Positions 18,155-26,671 are shown, counted from the stretch's first letter. The stretch is 64,000 nt of DNA from Sphingomonadales bacterium EhC05 (GCA_001650955.1 LXYP01000014.1:1-64000); one strand, 5' to 3'. A program made the numbers and translations. Notes: generated by a model from the sequence alone, not told the origin.

Positions 18155-18341
18155 ATCCCGCTTAACGGTATTGGAAGTCAAAAGCCCAGAGAAGGGGCGC
18201 GTGGACTTAGACAGATGCACTGACGATGAGCTGGAGAGGTTGGAGGCGATAATGATAAAAGTCGAGGGCGGCTTACCTATCACAGCTCTCCCGATAGATG
18301 AGATCCGATTGATTGCTTCGTTGCGGATATTGGGGGAGTGA
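18141..18341 (+). CDS. Tiny protein with R-L-x-x-LE motif (2)
   Basis: 66 aa from the ATG at 18141 (MTSIKSRLTVLEVKSPEKG), which overlaps the preceding gene by 14 bp; an in-frame upstream start at 18123 is less attractive. After the shared motif comes a DRCTDDELERLEAIMIKVEGG segment likely to be helical. No known family. Confidence 0.5.
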   Translation: MTSIKSRLTVLEVKSPEKGRVDLDRCTDDELERLEAIMIKVEGGLPITALPIDEIRLIASLRILGE

Positions 18342-18365
18342 TTGTGAATATCAGGAAGACGGTTG

Positions 18366-18617
18366 ATGCCAAGAAATATTAGAGGCAGGCTTGAAAAGCT
18401 AGAAGCAGTCAATGGGTTGGATGATTATTCTCATTTGTCGGATGCAGAGTTGATCGCACGGACAAAGCGCATTGCGAGAGATTTGGTTTCGATGGGTGTT
18501 AATATGCCTGACTGGCCCATTGGCGAATTTTTGAGATCCGATTACTTTGACCAATATTCGAAAATGATTAGGTTGCAATTCCCTGATTTGATGGATTGCC
18601 TTGAGCGTCCTCATTGA
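18366..18617 (+). CDS. Tiny protein with R-L-x-x-LE motif (3)
   Basis: 83 aa starting MPRNIRGRLEKLEAVNG, the third consecutive small gene with the R-L-x-x-LE leader. The following DYSHLSDAELIARTKRIARDL resembles the DDELERLEAIM part of gene 2, which suggests duplication and divergence. It converges on a minus-strand HTH gene, the two stops overlapping by 7 bp. Confidence 0.5.
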   Translation: MPRNIRGRLEKLEAVNGLDDYSHLSDAELIARTKRIARDLVSMGVNMPDWPIGEFLRSDYFDQYSKMIRLQFPDLMDCLERPH

Positions 18618-18861
18618 TCGGACTTAATTGGTTTTGGTTCGGGTGGGTTTAGTGCGCGCTGGACAGTTGATTTACTCAATCCGGTTTCATCAGCTATTTG
18701 TTGTGCAGTACCCTTAGTTTGTGGAGGCGGTTTTTTGTAACCTATTTCAGGTGCATCATTTTGAACCACCTGAATTTTCTCCCGCGCCTCCAACAATTCA
18801 GCATAACGCCGGATATGCTCGTCGCGCTGTTCTTTTGTGCGGCTGCTCTAGTGTCCGCCAT
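18611..18861 (-). pseudogene. HTH protein gene, apparently frameshifted
   Basis: Two frames together make one plausible protein. Frame A starts at the ATG at 18861 (MADTRAAAQK) after a GGGGT ribosome site. Frame B continues EQRDEHIRRYAELLEAREKI and holds a clear helix-turn-helix (AQQIADETGLSKSTVQRAL) to the stop at 18611. They meet at a run of four A on the minus strand (18833-18836); one extra A, or a -1 slip there, would join them. Frame B alone has only a TTG start after an in-frame TAG. It is either a recent indel or recoding. Confidence 0.5.
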
Positions 18862-19040
18862 ACCCCGCCCATATTGCACTGAAATAATAACATTATTGCC
18901 GGGTGAACTATTTTGTTCCCACAATCGTTACTCTTATGGCTGGATTTTAGGCACAAAAAAGCCCCCGTTGCTGTCTCACCAAACAACGGGGGCAGTGGCC
19001 CGCCGCACCAAATAAATGCGGCGGGAAGCTCGTTAATTTA

Positions 19041-19499
19041 TTAGGCGGGACGCTCCTGTCGGTTGCTGCTGTCCTCGGCCTCCAATTCTGCAAAAGCGCG
19101 GTTCAAATGGACACGCTCCCCGAATGTTGGAATTTTTACAGATAAGAAGGCTACGGCCTGCTCCAACGCTACAGGGTTGTTCGGGTTCTCGAGTTGCTTG
19201 ATAACAATTCCGTCCCTCATCTTTGCAATCACATCGCGGCCTTGCTGGTTCAAAAACTCTTCAACTATCAATAGCTCTGGTGTGGGATTGAGAGAGCGAA
19301 TGATTGACGCCTTTTTAAGCGCCTCTCTTTGGCTTGGTAGGCGATAATTGAACCTGCTGGCGTGGCGCTCCTTTAGGGCTATTCGTGCCTGCCGTTGGGC
19401 CTTACATTGGTTGTTTTTCACCTGACGGGGTGCTGCTGTTGGCAGTCGTTCAACATTGTGGCTCTGTTCGATCAAAGCTGCTTCGCGTTTCCAGTTCAT
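19041..19499 (-). CDS. Hypothetical protein of the integrated element
   Basis: 152 aa, basic and Gln/Arg-rich N-terminal half (RQVKNNQCKAQRQARIALKERHASRF) and a helical C-terminal half ending AFAELEAEDSSNRQERPA. Its start overlaps the stop of the upstream minus-strand gene by ATGA, so both come from the divergent promoter near 20.1-20.2 kb. No family recognised. Confidence 0.55.
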   Translation of the reverse strand: MNWKREAALIEQSHNVERLPTAAPRQVKNNQCKAQRQARIALKERHASRFNYRLPSQREALKKASIIRSLNPTPELLIVEEFLNQQGRDVIAKMRDGIVIKQLENPNNPVALEQAVAFLSVKIPTFGERVHLNRAFAELEAEDSSNRQERPA

Positions 19500-20074
19500 G
19501 CGATGCCTCCCAGAATGTGAGCGGACAAAGTTTCGCGTCCGTGAAAAATGTCCAAATCACCAATCAATGCGCAGCGTTGCGGGCAGTATTGCTCTGCCGG
19601 ACTGACCAGATTAACTTTGTCGTTCTGGACAACATAGCCGCCGCCAAGTTCGGTCCAGCGATAGAGCCAATCGGCGGCGTCAAATTCCGCAAATTGTTGG
19701 CGCTCCCCATTGTAGCCCAATGCGTCCAGCTTCAAGGCGTTGAAAGTCTCACGGTTACGCTCAGACATAACAGATTGCAGCCCGGTTTTTTCAAGAGCTT
19801 CGTATTTGGCAGCAAGCGCCTTGTGATCTGGTGCGGGTGCGGCAATCAACCTTCTCAATGCCGCGTCCGTTGCGTCAACAAATGGACCAAAATCATCTTC
19901 GGCCTTGGCCTGTGCCGCTATGGTTACTTCATTCTTGTTTTTGAAAGATTGCGCTGCTGTTGGGTCGTAAATATCGCGCTCAAACTGCATCTGGGCCTGA
20001 TAGGCCTTATCAAAGCGAGCCAATAACACCGCAAATTGCTGGCGGTTTTCGGGCGCTGTGCTAGTATCGTCCAT
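19496..20074 (-). CDS. Hypothetical protein, first gene of the minus-strand pair
   Basis: 192 aa, mostly helical (FAVLLARFDKAYQAQMQFERDIYD, DHKALAAKYEALEKTGLQSVM), with a C-terminal C-x3-C segment (EQYCPQRCALIGD). It starts downstream of the palindromic operator at 20162-20178 and is divergent from the XRE regulator, which probably controls it. No known domain recognised. Confidence 0.55.
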   Translation of the reverse strand: MDDTSTAPENRQQFAVLLARFDKAYQAQMQFERDIYDPTAAQSFKNKNEVTIAAQAKAEDDFGPFVDATDAALRRLIAAPAPDHKALAAKYEALEKTGLQSVMSERNRETFNALKLDALGYNGERQQFAEFDAADWLYRWTELGGGYVVQNDKVNLVSPAEQYCPQRCALIGDLDIFHGRETLSAHILGGIA

Positions 20075-20161
20075 AGTCGTTCCAATCGTTGGTTGGTTTC
20101 GATGAGGCTGGTCAGCGGGACTGCAATCCTACTGGCTGGCCGCTTAGCCGTTTTGACTAAG

Positions 20162-20178
20162 TGATAAATTATTTATCA
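20162..20178. promoter_or_regulatory. Perfect palindromic operator in the divergent XRE region
   Basis: 17 bp: TGATAAAT and ATTTATCA around a single T. A looser copy (TGATA ... TTTATCA) lies at about 20208-20225, just before the XRE start. The region is A/T-rich and lies between divergent genes (20074 on minus, 20229 on plus), typical of a lysogeny-type regulator. Confidence 0.65.
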
Positions 20179-20228
20179 TAGTTAATCTCATTGCGTCAAC
20201 CTGTTTTGTGATATATCGTTTATCAACC

Positions 20229-20447
20229 ATGAACTATATACAATGCAAGATGGCTCGTGTCGGCTTAGGTTGGCGCGCAAAGGATTTAGCGGAGAAAGCG
20301 GACGTAGGCACCGCTACGCTAGCTCGGTTTGAACTAGGCAAAGACATTTCGGATGAAAGTCTGCAAAAGATCACGACAACGCTTAAGGCTCAAGGCGTCC
20401 AGTTTACGGCGTCCAGGCTGCGGGTTGGTGTATCTGTGAAAGCTTAG
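20229..20447 (+). CDS. XRE-family HTH regulator
   Basis: 72 aa from MNYIQCKMARVGLGWRAKDL. The helix-turn-helix is LGWRAKDLAEKADVGTATLARFELGKDIS, close to Cro/C1-type proteins, and the C-terminus (ITTTLKAQGVQFTASRLRVGV) is short, with no cleavage domain. It probably binds the TGATAA/TTATCA sites next to its own start and represses itself and the minus-strand pair. Confidence 0.75.
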   Translation: MNYIQCKMARVGLGWRAKDLAEKADVGTATLARFELGKDISDESLQKITTTLKAQGVQFTASRLRVGVSVKA

Positions 20448-20653
20448 ACCAGTATATCGAACAAGTAGCCTGCACCGCCAGCAATGAACGCGGTCCCTGT
20501 CAGAAATTCGGCATATCGTTTTCGTTCGCCGGGTTTTGACCTCTCATATTCTTTTATCCAGAACGCGCCTGCGATGATGGCGAATATTGCCGCTACTCCA
20601 TAAGCAACTGCAACTGGATCGGTGATTGCTCTCGTCGTGTCTGGGTCGATCAT
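20444..20653 (-). CDS. Small two-helix membrane protein
   Basis: 69 aa with two hydrophobic segments (AVAYGVAAIFAIIAGAFWI and FLTGTAFIAGGAGYLFDIL) separated by a charged loop (KEYERSKPGERKRY). It ends tail-to-tail with the XRE gene, overlapping it by 4 bp. Size and topology would suit a holin-like or other small element protein, but nothing more specific can be claimed. Confidence 0.5.
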   Translation of the reverse strand: MIDPDTTRAITDPVAVAYGVAAIFAIIAGAFWIKEYERSKPGERKRYAEFLTGTAFIAGGAGYLFDILV

Positions 20654-20714
20654 TCCGCTTTATTGCCCGAAACTTTGGATAGGTCAAATTGGATAGTCTC
20701 AATCCGGTCCTATC

Positions 20715-20743
20715 TTGACAAAGACTACAAATGTAGGTAAGTA
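20715..20743 (+). promoter_or_regulatory. Promoter with embedded palindrome before the late-type operon
   Basis: TTGACA at 20715 and TAAGTA at 20738 with a 17-bp spacer. The spacer contains the 12-bp palindrome CTACA-AA-TGTAG (20725-20736), a position where a bound repressor would block RNA polymerase. The ribbon-helix-helix gene downstream is the obvious candidate regulator. Confidence 0.6.
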
Positions 20744-20769
20744 AAGCTGACCTATTTTGGAGGCTTTTT

Positions 20770-20919
20770 ATGCGCTCACAAACACACCATGTCCCCGTTC
20801 GATTTCGAGTTAATGAGGCTGTTCTCGCTAAGGCTCAAGCTTTGGCAGAACGCGAGGGGATGAGCTTATCTGAATTGCTCCGGCAATCCCTCCGCAATGA
20901 ATTGAAAGATGCAGCGTAA
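20770..20919 (+). CDS. Ribbon-helix-helix (CopG/Arc-type) regulator
   Basis: 49 aa: a beta strand HVPVRFRVNEAVL followed by two helices (AKAQALAEREG and SLSELLRQSLRNELKD), the ribbon-helix-helix fold. A GGAGG ribosome site lies 8 bp before the ATG. The stop overlaps the next ATG (TAATG). As first gene of the operon with a palindrome in its promoter, it most likely autoregulates the late-type genes. No toxin gene is adjacent, so an antitoxin role is less likely. Confidence 0.7.
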   Translation: MRSQTHHVPVRFRVNEAVLAKAQALAEREGMSLSELLRQSLRNELKDAA

Positions 20920-21203
20920 TGGAGGCTGAGCAAAGCCTAGGCGAAATTCTCGGCGCTACGTTGCGGGCTTCTGCCTCCGAGCTAGATTTAGAGAGGGCGC
21001 AATATCTCGCTGCGCTCCAATTCAGCTTGGAGCTTTCTGGTTTTCTCCCTCTCTCTCAGACAGAGATTTTCACAGAGCTTTCATATGCCCCTGAATCCAT
21101 GCTGCATTTGTTGCAGTCGCCTTACGGGTGGCACTCGCTAGCCTCTTACATTGCTTCTGAGACAGGCGCTAATTCTCATTCATACATGCCAACAATTCAC
21201 TAA
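20919..21203 (+). CDS. Hypothetical protein in the late-type operon
   Basis: 94 aa, TAATG-coupled to the ribbon-helix-helix gene. Helical, Leu/Ser-rich (ELDLERAQYLAALQFSLELSG), no signal peptide or domain recognised. It ends 11 bp before the next gene. Confidence 0.55.
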   Translation: MEAEQSLGEILGATLRASASELDLERAQYLAALQFSLELSGFLPLSQTEIFTELSYAPESMLHLLQSPYGWHSLASYIASETGANSHSYMPTIH

Positions 21204-21214
21204 GGGGCTAAATA

Positions 21215-22225
21215 ATGACATCACCTAACTGGTCTATCACACGGGGCGCAAACAGCTTTGAGCAATCGTTCGGCATGGGTATGCAATTAGGCAAGCAGGC
21301 CAAAGAATCTAACATTCGCCGTCAAGTTTCAGAAAATCCGATGGCCCCGGAAGCTGCCAATGCTCTTATGCGAATAGATCCCCGCGAAGGCTTGGCGCTA
21401 CGCGAATGGCAGGATAATCAATCTTTCAATGCTGCGGCAGCTCAATACAGTCAGCCAAACGCGCTTGCTCCGTTCGCTGGCGGTCAAGGTAATGCAGGCG
21501 GGCCACAGCGTAGCGCGCTCAGTGGCATGGTTGACGTTGGTCAAGCGCCTACTGAACCGTTGCAACAGGGAGCGGGCCTTCCTGCTGTCAGTTCTCAGCA
21601 AGGCCAGCCTCAGCCAAACGGCGGCGTCCCTGAAATGGTGCCACAAAATGCTCAAGATGAAGCATTCTATCAGATGATGCAAAAAGACCCTGCTCGCGCT
21701 CTCAAGATGCAAGGCACCATGCGCGATGCTGCCATGAAGCGGATAGAGTTGGTTGATTCCGCTTATGATATGGCAATTAGCCGATTGGCTGCTGTTGGCA
21801 GTGAGCAAGATTATCAAAATGTCCGCGCCGATTTTCAGCGCACCCTCGAACCTTTGGGGGTCGATATTGCGGACAAGGTGCCTGCTCAATGGCCGGGGCC
21901 GGAAGGCACCCAAAAACTTCTCATGTCAGCTATGGATGCCAAGGATCAGCTATCGGCAATTTTGGGCCGGGATCGTCTGAAACAAGACATTGCAGACGAT
22001 GAGGCAGACAATGAGCGCTCTGATCGTAACACCAGCAATCTGATTGAGACGCGCAATCGTCGCGCTGGCTTAGCTGAACAACGCGAGTCCAGAATTAGAA
22101 CTGGTCGCAAACCCAAGCCCAAACGGAAAGCCAAACGAAAAGCTAAACCGGGGCAACAAACCGCTGTGGATGATGATGGCAACCGCATGGCGTGGAATGG
22201 CAAGGCTTGGGTGCCAGTCAATTGA
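21215..22225 (+). CDS. Putative virion-associated protein upstream of the polyvalent protein
   Basis: 336 aa. The N-terminus FEQSFGMGMQLGKQAKE and the long Gln/Ala/Pro-rich middle resemble minor virion or ejection proteins of podovirus-like phages. A helical part follows, then a very basic tract (GRKPKPKRKAKRKAKPGQQ) and a short ending MAWNGKAWVPVN. Its last codons overlap the start of the giant protein gene (TTGA). The assignment rests on composition and position. Confidence 0.5.
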   Translation: MTSPNWSITRGANSFEQSFGMGMQLGKQAKESNIRRQVSENPMAPEAANALMRIDPREGLALREWQDNQSFNAAAAQYSQPNALAPFAGGQGNAGGPQRSALSGMVDVGQAPTEPLQQGAGLPAVSSQQGQPQPNGGVPEMVPQNAQDEAFYQMMQKDPARALKMQGTMRDAAMKRIELVDSAYDMAISRLAAVGSEQDYQNVRADFQRTLEPLGVDIADKVPAQWPGPEGTQKLLMSAMDAKDQLSAILGRDRLKQDIADDEADNERSDRNTSNLIETRNRRAGLAEQRESRIRTGRKPKPKRKAKRKAKPGQQTAVDDDGNRMAWNGKAWVPVN

Positions 22226-25200
22226 GTAATCCTCCTGCCCCGCCACCTGGCTTTACTATGGAGTCGAGCCAGCCCCGTCAAAAGCCGCGCCAGAAAACTC
22301 TCAAGCCTCCTCCACCACCGCCTCCGGGCTTCAAGTTGGAAGCAACTGGCGATGTTGTCGATGGTGACACGCTACGCACTGTCGATGGCGAAAACGCTAG
22401 GCTCTGGGGCGTCGATGCTTTTGAGGCGAAACAACAGGGACGCAACCGATCGGGGGCGCTGGTTCCCATTGGTGAACGGTCAACAGGTGCGTTTGACGCC
22501 TTGGTTGAACCTGATTCGATCCTGCTAGACACTGGCGCAAAAACCTTTGGACGCCCTGTGGTTGGCGTGGAAACAAACGGACAGGATGCTGGTCAATCCA
22601 TGTTGGACCAAGGTTATGGGATGGCTGCACCTGAATATCTGAAGGCTGATCCTCAACGTCTTACGGATTATATGGAAGCTGAACGCCTCTCGCGGGTCAA
22701 TCGCCGGGGTGGTCATTCCCTGCAAGTTGATACGCCTGCCGAGTTTCGGGATAGCAGGGCTGCACCTGACGGCTCCAAGACAGCAATATTCTTTGATGAG
22801 CCAAGCCCGATAGCTGGCCTGCGGCCGGAAATTGAACAAGCCTATATCGACCTAACCAATGATCCCAAATCAACGGCCGCTGATATCGTCGGCTTTGCCA
22901 ATCAAAACGGGTTTCGGATTAGTGAAGGCGAGGCTGAGTCATTTGTCAAAAAGCGCAATAGTGGGGCTTCGATCCCTGAAGGCGTCCGCTATGCACAAGC
23001 GCTGCCTCAACCTCTTACCGATCCGGGTGACGGCGCTACGGGCGCTGCAATCCGTGGCGGTGGCGATACTATCTTGTTGGGTGGTTTGGATGAGTTTGGC
23101 GGGATTGTTGACAGTGTAGGCCTGACGCAGGGACGTGAAAGCATTTGGAATAGTGATAGGCGGTTCGGTGATGTGCTTTGGAACAACATCGATCAAAACC
23201 GCGCAATCCTCAATTATGATGCCGAGAACCACCCTTACGCACAACTAGGCGGGCAAGTGGCCGGCGCTTTCGCTTTACCCTTTGCTGCGGCGGCTCGCAC
23301 TCCTATTCAATTGGCGAAAGTGGGCGCTGTGGAAGGCGGGGCCTATGCCTTTGGCTCTGGTGAAGGCGGGGTATCAGATCGCGCTGCTCGGGTGCCTGTA
23401 GGCGCTGGTTTAGGCGCTGCTGGCGGCTATGTTGGCGGCAAGTTGCTGGATGCTGCGGCACCTCATGCAAGGCGATTGATGGATGAGGGCAAGCAACGTC
23501 TCTCGTCCAGAATGAATAATCAAACCGCAAATGATATTCCTCCCCCACCTCCCGGTTATCAAGTTGAGGCAATGGAAAGCGGCTTGTCTGATCCTGCCTT
23601 GCGCTCGCGTGACGTCATCGATGTGAACAACCCCCGCCCAATCACTCAGGAAGCCACTGAGGCGCAACTAACTGCGTCGGCCCAGAACATGCGGCCTCAA
23701 GATGTTTTGCCGGTTCCGTCAAATGAAATTGGCGATGCAAGCGAAGCGGCTGCAATTCAGGCAGGGCGTTTTGAGGAAGTGAAGCCAGTTGATGAGCGGT
23801 CCTTGCTTGAAGGCCGCGCTTTCCAATCTCAACGCAATCCTGAAAACTATCTGAGCCACAAAGGGCCAATGGATTTGGTTTCGTGGGTTCGCGCTCGTGG
23901 CGGGATAAATGATTCAGGCGATAGCATATCCAAGGGCGGTGATTTGAAAGCAATGGGCCTGACCAATGGCCCGAGGCAAATGGACTTTGCACAAAATGAC
24001 GTCCGCATGGGTCCGCTTCTCAATGATGAAGGATCGAGCCTAGATGATATGGCGCTGGCCGCATGGGAAGAGGGCTTTTTCCCTGACAACGCCGACAGGC
24101 CTTCCGTTGATGAATTTCTGGAAGCGATGGGCGATACATATTCAGGAAGTAATCGCCGCTTCATGCAAGACGATTTCGAGGAAGTTGATCGTTTCTATGC
24201 GCAGCAAGAACAGAACTGGAAGATCGCCCAGGCTGAAGAGGAAGGCGCTCCCCTGTCGGTTGATAAGGGTGAACCGATTGGCCCGGATGATTTGCAAGTT
24301 GCTCCTGATACAGCGTATGAAGATTGGCCTGCTCAAGGGGTTGGCAAGGTTGGCAATATCGACGTTTCCAAGCTGGATAGCCCGCAAGACATACAGCGGG
24401 CGCTAAAAGCCTCTCACGATGCCGTTGGCGGCTTTGATCCGGCAACTCGGGGTAAAGTCACTCACGAAGCCACACAGCGGCTTGCTGGCGATTTAGGCAT
24501 GACCTCCGACCAGCTGCTTGCACGGCGCAAGGGGCAAGCCTTCAATGCTGAGGAAGCGCTAGCAGCTCGCCAAATATTAGCAAAATCTGGCAATGAACTG
24601 GTGAACGTGGCGCGGCGTATCTCCCGCACTGATTCTCCCGGTGATGAAGCCCTAGCTGATTTCCGCAAGGCATGGGTTCGCCATGTTGCAATTCAGGAGC
24701 AAGTTAGCGGCGCGACTGCCGAGGCTGGCCGCGCTTTGCAGGCTTTTAGGATTGCAGCGGATAGCAAAGATGCTCCAGCTAATGTTCTACGCGGTTTGAT
24801 TGGTTCAGCTGGTGGCCCTACTCGGATTCAGGACGCTGCCGAGATGATCCTCGACCTTGCCGAAAATCCCGGCCAAATGAACAGCTTTAGCGAAAAAGCC
24901 ATGAAGCCCGGTTTTAAAGATATGGCGGTTGAGCTGTGGTATAATTTCCTATTGTCCGGGCCTCAAACGCATGTTGTTAACATGACCAGCAACACGCTAA
25001 CCGCGCTTTCACAGATTCCAGAACATGCGGCGGCGGCAACTATCGGGGCTGGTCGCCGTGCTTTCAATCCCGATGTGGTTGATCGGGTGATGTTCTCTGA
25101 ATTGGGCGCTCGGTCTGTCGGCCTGCTGCAAGGTACAAAGGAAGGCCTCAAACAAATGGTTCGGACATTCCGGACTGGTGAGCCTTCCGATGCTGTGACT

Positions 25201-26670
25201 AAGGTTGAGGATTTGGCGCAAAAAGCAATCCCCGGATTGCAAGGCAAAGGATTTAAGGAGCGGGCAACGTCAGCGGTTAAGAATCCTCTGCGTCTGGCAG
25301 GGTCCCTCCAACGCACACCTACAAGGGCGCTTGCTGCTGAGGATGAGTTGTTTAAGGCGATGGCTCGGCGCATGGAGTTATCAGGCTTGGCGGTGCGTGA
25401 AGCTCGTAAGGAAGGCTTGAAAGGGCAAGCTGCGAAAGATCGCGCTGCGGAACTGGTTGCTAATCCAACCGACGAAATGCTTCAGCGGTCTTTTGATTAT
25501 GGCCGTTATCTAACATTTACGCGCCCACTCCGGGAGACAGACGGTTATCTTTCTGCGATTGGTTCAATGGCGTCTCGCGGGACAGAAAAGATTCCCCCGC
25601 TAAAGGCTATTTTGCCGTTTGTCCGGACGCCTACAAACTTGATAAAATATTCATTCGAGCGCTCCCCATTTGCCCCTGCAATGAAAGATTGGCGTCGGGA
25701 TTTTAGAGCAGGCGGCGCAAAAAAAGATTTGGCTATTGCCCGCTCGCTTGTTGGCAGTGGGTTCGCCGCTATGTTCGCCTATCATGCTTCAGAGGGCAGA
25801 ATTACCGGATCGCCGCCATCTGACAAGGCAAGAGAGCGTTTGCTTCGTGCTGATGGTTGGCAACCGTACAGCTTTAAGGTTGGTGACAAATATTATTCCT
25901 ATCTGCGGTTAGATCCCTTCGCCTCAACGATTGGAACGGCTGCGGACATTGCCAATGCTGACAATGGCATGACCGATAAGCAGCGGGAAGATGGGGCAAC
26001 TCTCACTGTTGCATCGATTATTTCCAATCTAGGAAGTAAAACGTGGCTTTCTGGTATCACCGATGCGTTGGCCGCGCTCGACGATCCAGAACGCAATCTT
26101 AAATGGTTCTCTAAACGACTGATTGGTTCTGCCACGGTGCCTACGGGGGTCGCCCAGGCGGCCCGCACAATCGATCCTACGTTTAGGGAGGCAAACACAA
26201 TTGGTGATTACATCAAGTCTCGGGTTCCCGGCATGGGCTCAAGCCTGCCAGCAAAGCGGGATTTTTGGGGACAGCCTATTGTTGGTGAAGGTGGTCTTGG
26301 CCCTGACGCAATATCACCTATCTGGGAATCCACCCGAAAGAACGATCCTGTTACCAATGAACTGCTGAATGTGGGTGTAAGGTCTGGACCTCCTCAACGT
26401 GGTTCAATGACGCCTCATCAGTATGGAGAGTTTCAGGAACGCGCGGGGACTTTGGCAAAAGAAAGCCTTGGACGCCTGATTGAAACCAAGCGTTATCAGG
26501 CAATGCCTACGGAAGCGAAGGCCAAGCTAATCAAAAAGATTATTTCAGATAACCGCGAGACAGCGAAAAAGGGCATGTTCGGTGGTGCTAGAAACACTAA
26601 CGGCACTAAAGACACGGCCCCTGCCGCTAACATTCCTCCCCCACCTCCCGGCTTTAAACTGGCGAATTGA
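22222..26670 (+). CDS. Giant polyvalent / ejection-type protein with SNase-like nuclease domain
   Basis: 1482 aa from a TTG at 22222 that overlaps the previous stop (TTGA); a GTG at 22192 is the alternative. Residues about 41-170 form a staphylococcal-nuclease-like domain: VVDGDTLRTVDG, ARLWGVDAFEAKQ, FGRPVV, YMEAERLSRVNRRGG. Proline-rich PPPPPGF-type motifs occur at about 4, 32, 438 and 1472. The part from about 905 to 1350 (LLSGPQTHVVNMTSNTLTAL, FVRTPTNLIKYSFERSP, RADGWQPYSFKVGDKYYSY) matches the C-terminal region of phage large polyvalent/internal virion proteins delivered with DNA. The nuclease may act on host or competitor DNA; this is inferred. Confidence 0.75.
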   Translation: MSNPPAPPPGFTMESSQPRQKPRQKTLKPPPPPPPGFKLEATGDVVDGDTLRTVDGENARLWGVDAFEAKQQGRNRSGALVPIGERSTGAFDALVEPDSILLDTGAKTFGRPVVGVETNGQDAGQSMLDQGYGMAAPEYLKADPQRLTDYMEAERLSRVNRRGGHSLQVDTPAEFRDSRAAPDGSKTAIFFDEPSPIAGLRPEIEQAYIDLTNDPKSTAADIVGFANQNGFRISEGEAESFVKKRNSGASIPEGVRYAQALPQPLTDPGDGATGAAIRGGGDTILLGGLDEFGGIVDSVGLTQGRESIWNSDRRFGDVLWNNIDQNRAILNYDAENHPYAQLGGQVAGAFALPFAAAARTPIQLAKVGAVEGGAYAFGSGEGGVSDRAARVPVGAGLGAAGGYVGGKLLDAAAPHARRLMDEGKQRLSSRMNNQTANDIPPPPPGYQVEAMESGLSDPALRSRDVIDVNNPRPITQEATEAQLTASAQNMRPQDVLPVPSNEIGDASEAAAIQAGRFEEVKPVDERSLLEGRAFQSQRNPENYLSHKGPMDLVSWVRARGGINDSGDSISKGGDLKAMGLTNGPRQMDFAQNDVRMGPLLNDEGSSLDDMALAAWEEGFFPDNADRPSVDEFLEAMGDTYSGSNRRFMQDDFEEVDRFYAQQEQNWKIAQAEEEGAPLSVDKGEPIGPDDLQVAPDTAYEDWPAQGVGKVGNIDVSKLDSPQDIQRALKASHDAVGGFDPATRGKVTHEATQRLAGDLGMTSDQLLARRKGQAFNAEEALAARQILAKSGNELVNVARRISRTDSPGDEALADFRKAWVRHVAIQEQVSGATAEAGRALQAFRIAADSKDAPANVLRGLIGSAGGPTRIQDAAEMILDLAENPGQMNSFSEKAMKPGFKDMAVELWYNFLLSGPQTHVVNMTSNTLTALSQIPEHAAAATIGAGRRAFNPDVVDRVMFSELGARSVGLLQGTKEGLKQMVRTFRTGEPSDAVTKVEDLAQKAIPGLQGKGFKERATSAVKNPLRLAGSLQRTPTRALAAEDELFKAMARRMELSGLAVREARKEGLKGQAAKDRAAELVANPTDEMLQRSFDYGRYLTFTRPLRETDGYLSAIGSMASRGTEKIPPLKAILPFVRTPTNLIKYSFERSPFAPAMKDWRRDFRAGGAKKDLAIARSLVGSGFAAMFAYHASEGRITGSPPSDKARERLLRADGWQPYSFKVGDKYYSYLRLDPFASTIGTAADIANADNGMTDKQREDGATLTVASIISNLGSKTWLSGITDALAALDDPERNLKWFSKRLIGSATVPTGVAQAARTIDPTFREANTIGDYIKSRVPGMGSSLPAKRDFWGQPIVGEGGLGPDAISPIWESTRKNDPVTNELLNVGVRSGPPQRGSMTPHQYGEFQERAGTLAKESLGRLIETKRYQAMPTEAKAKLIKKIISDNRETAKKGMFGGARNTNGTKDTAPAANIPPPPPGFKLAN

Positions 26671-26671
26671 T

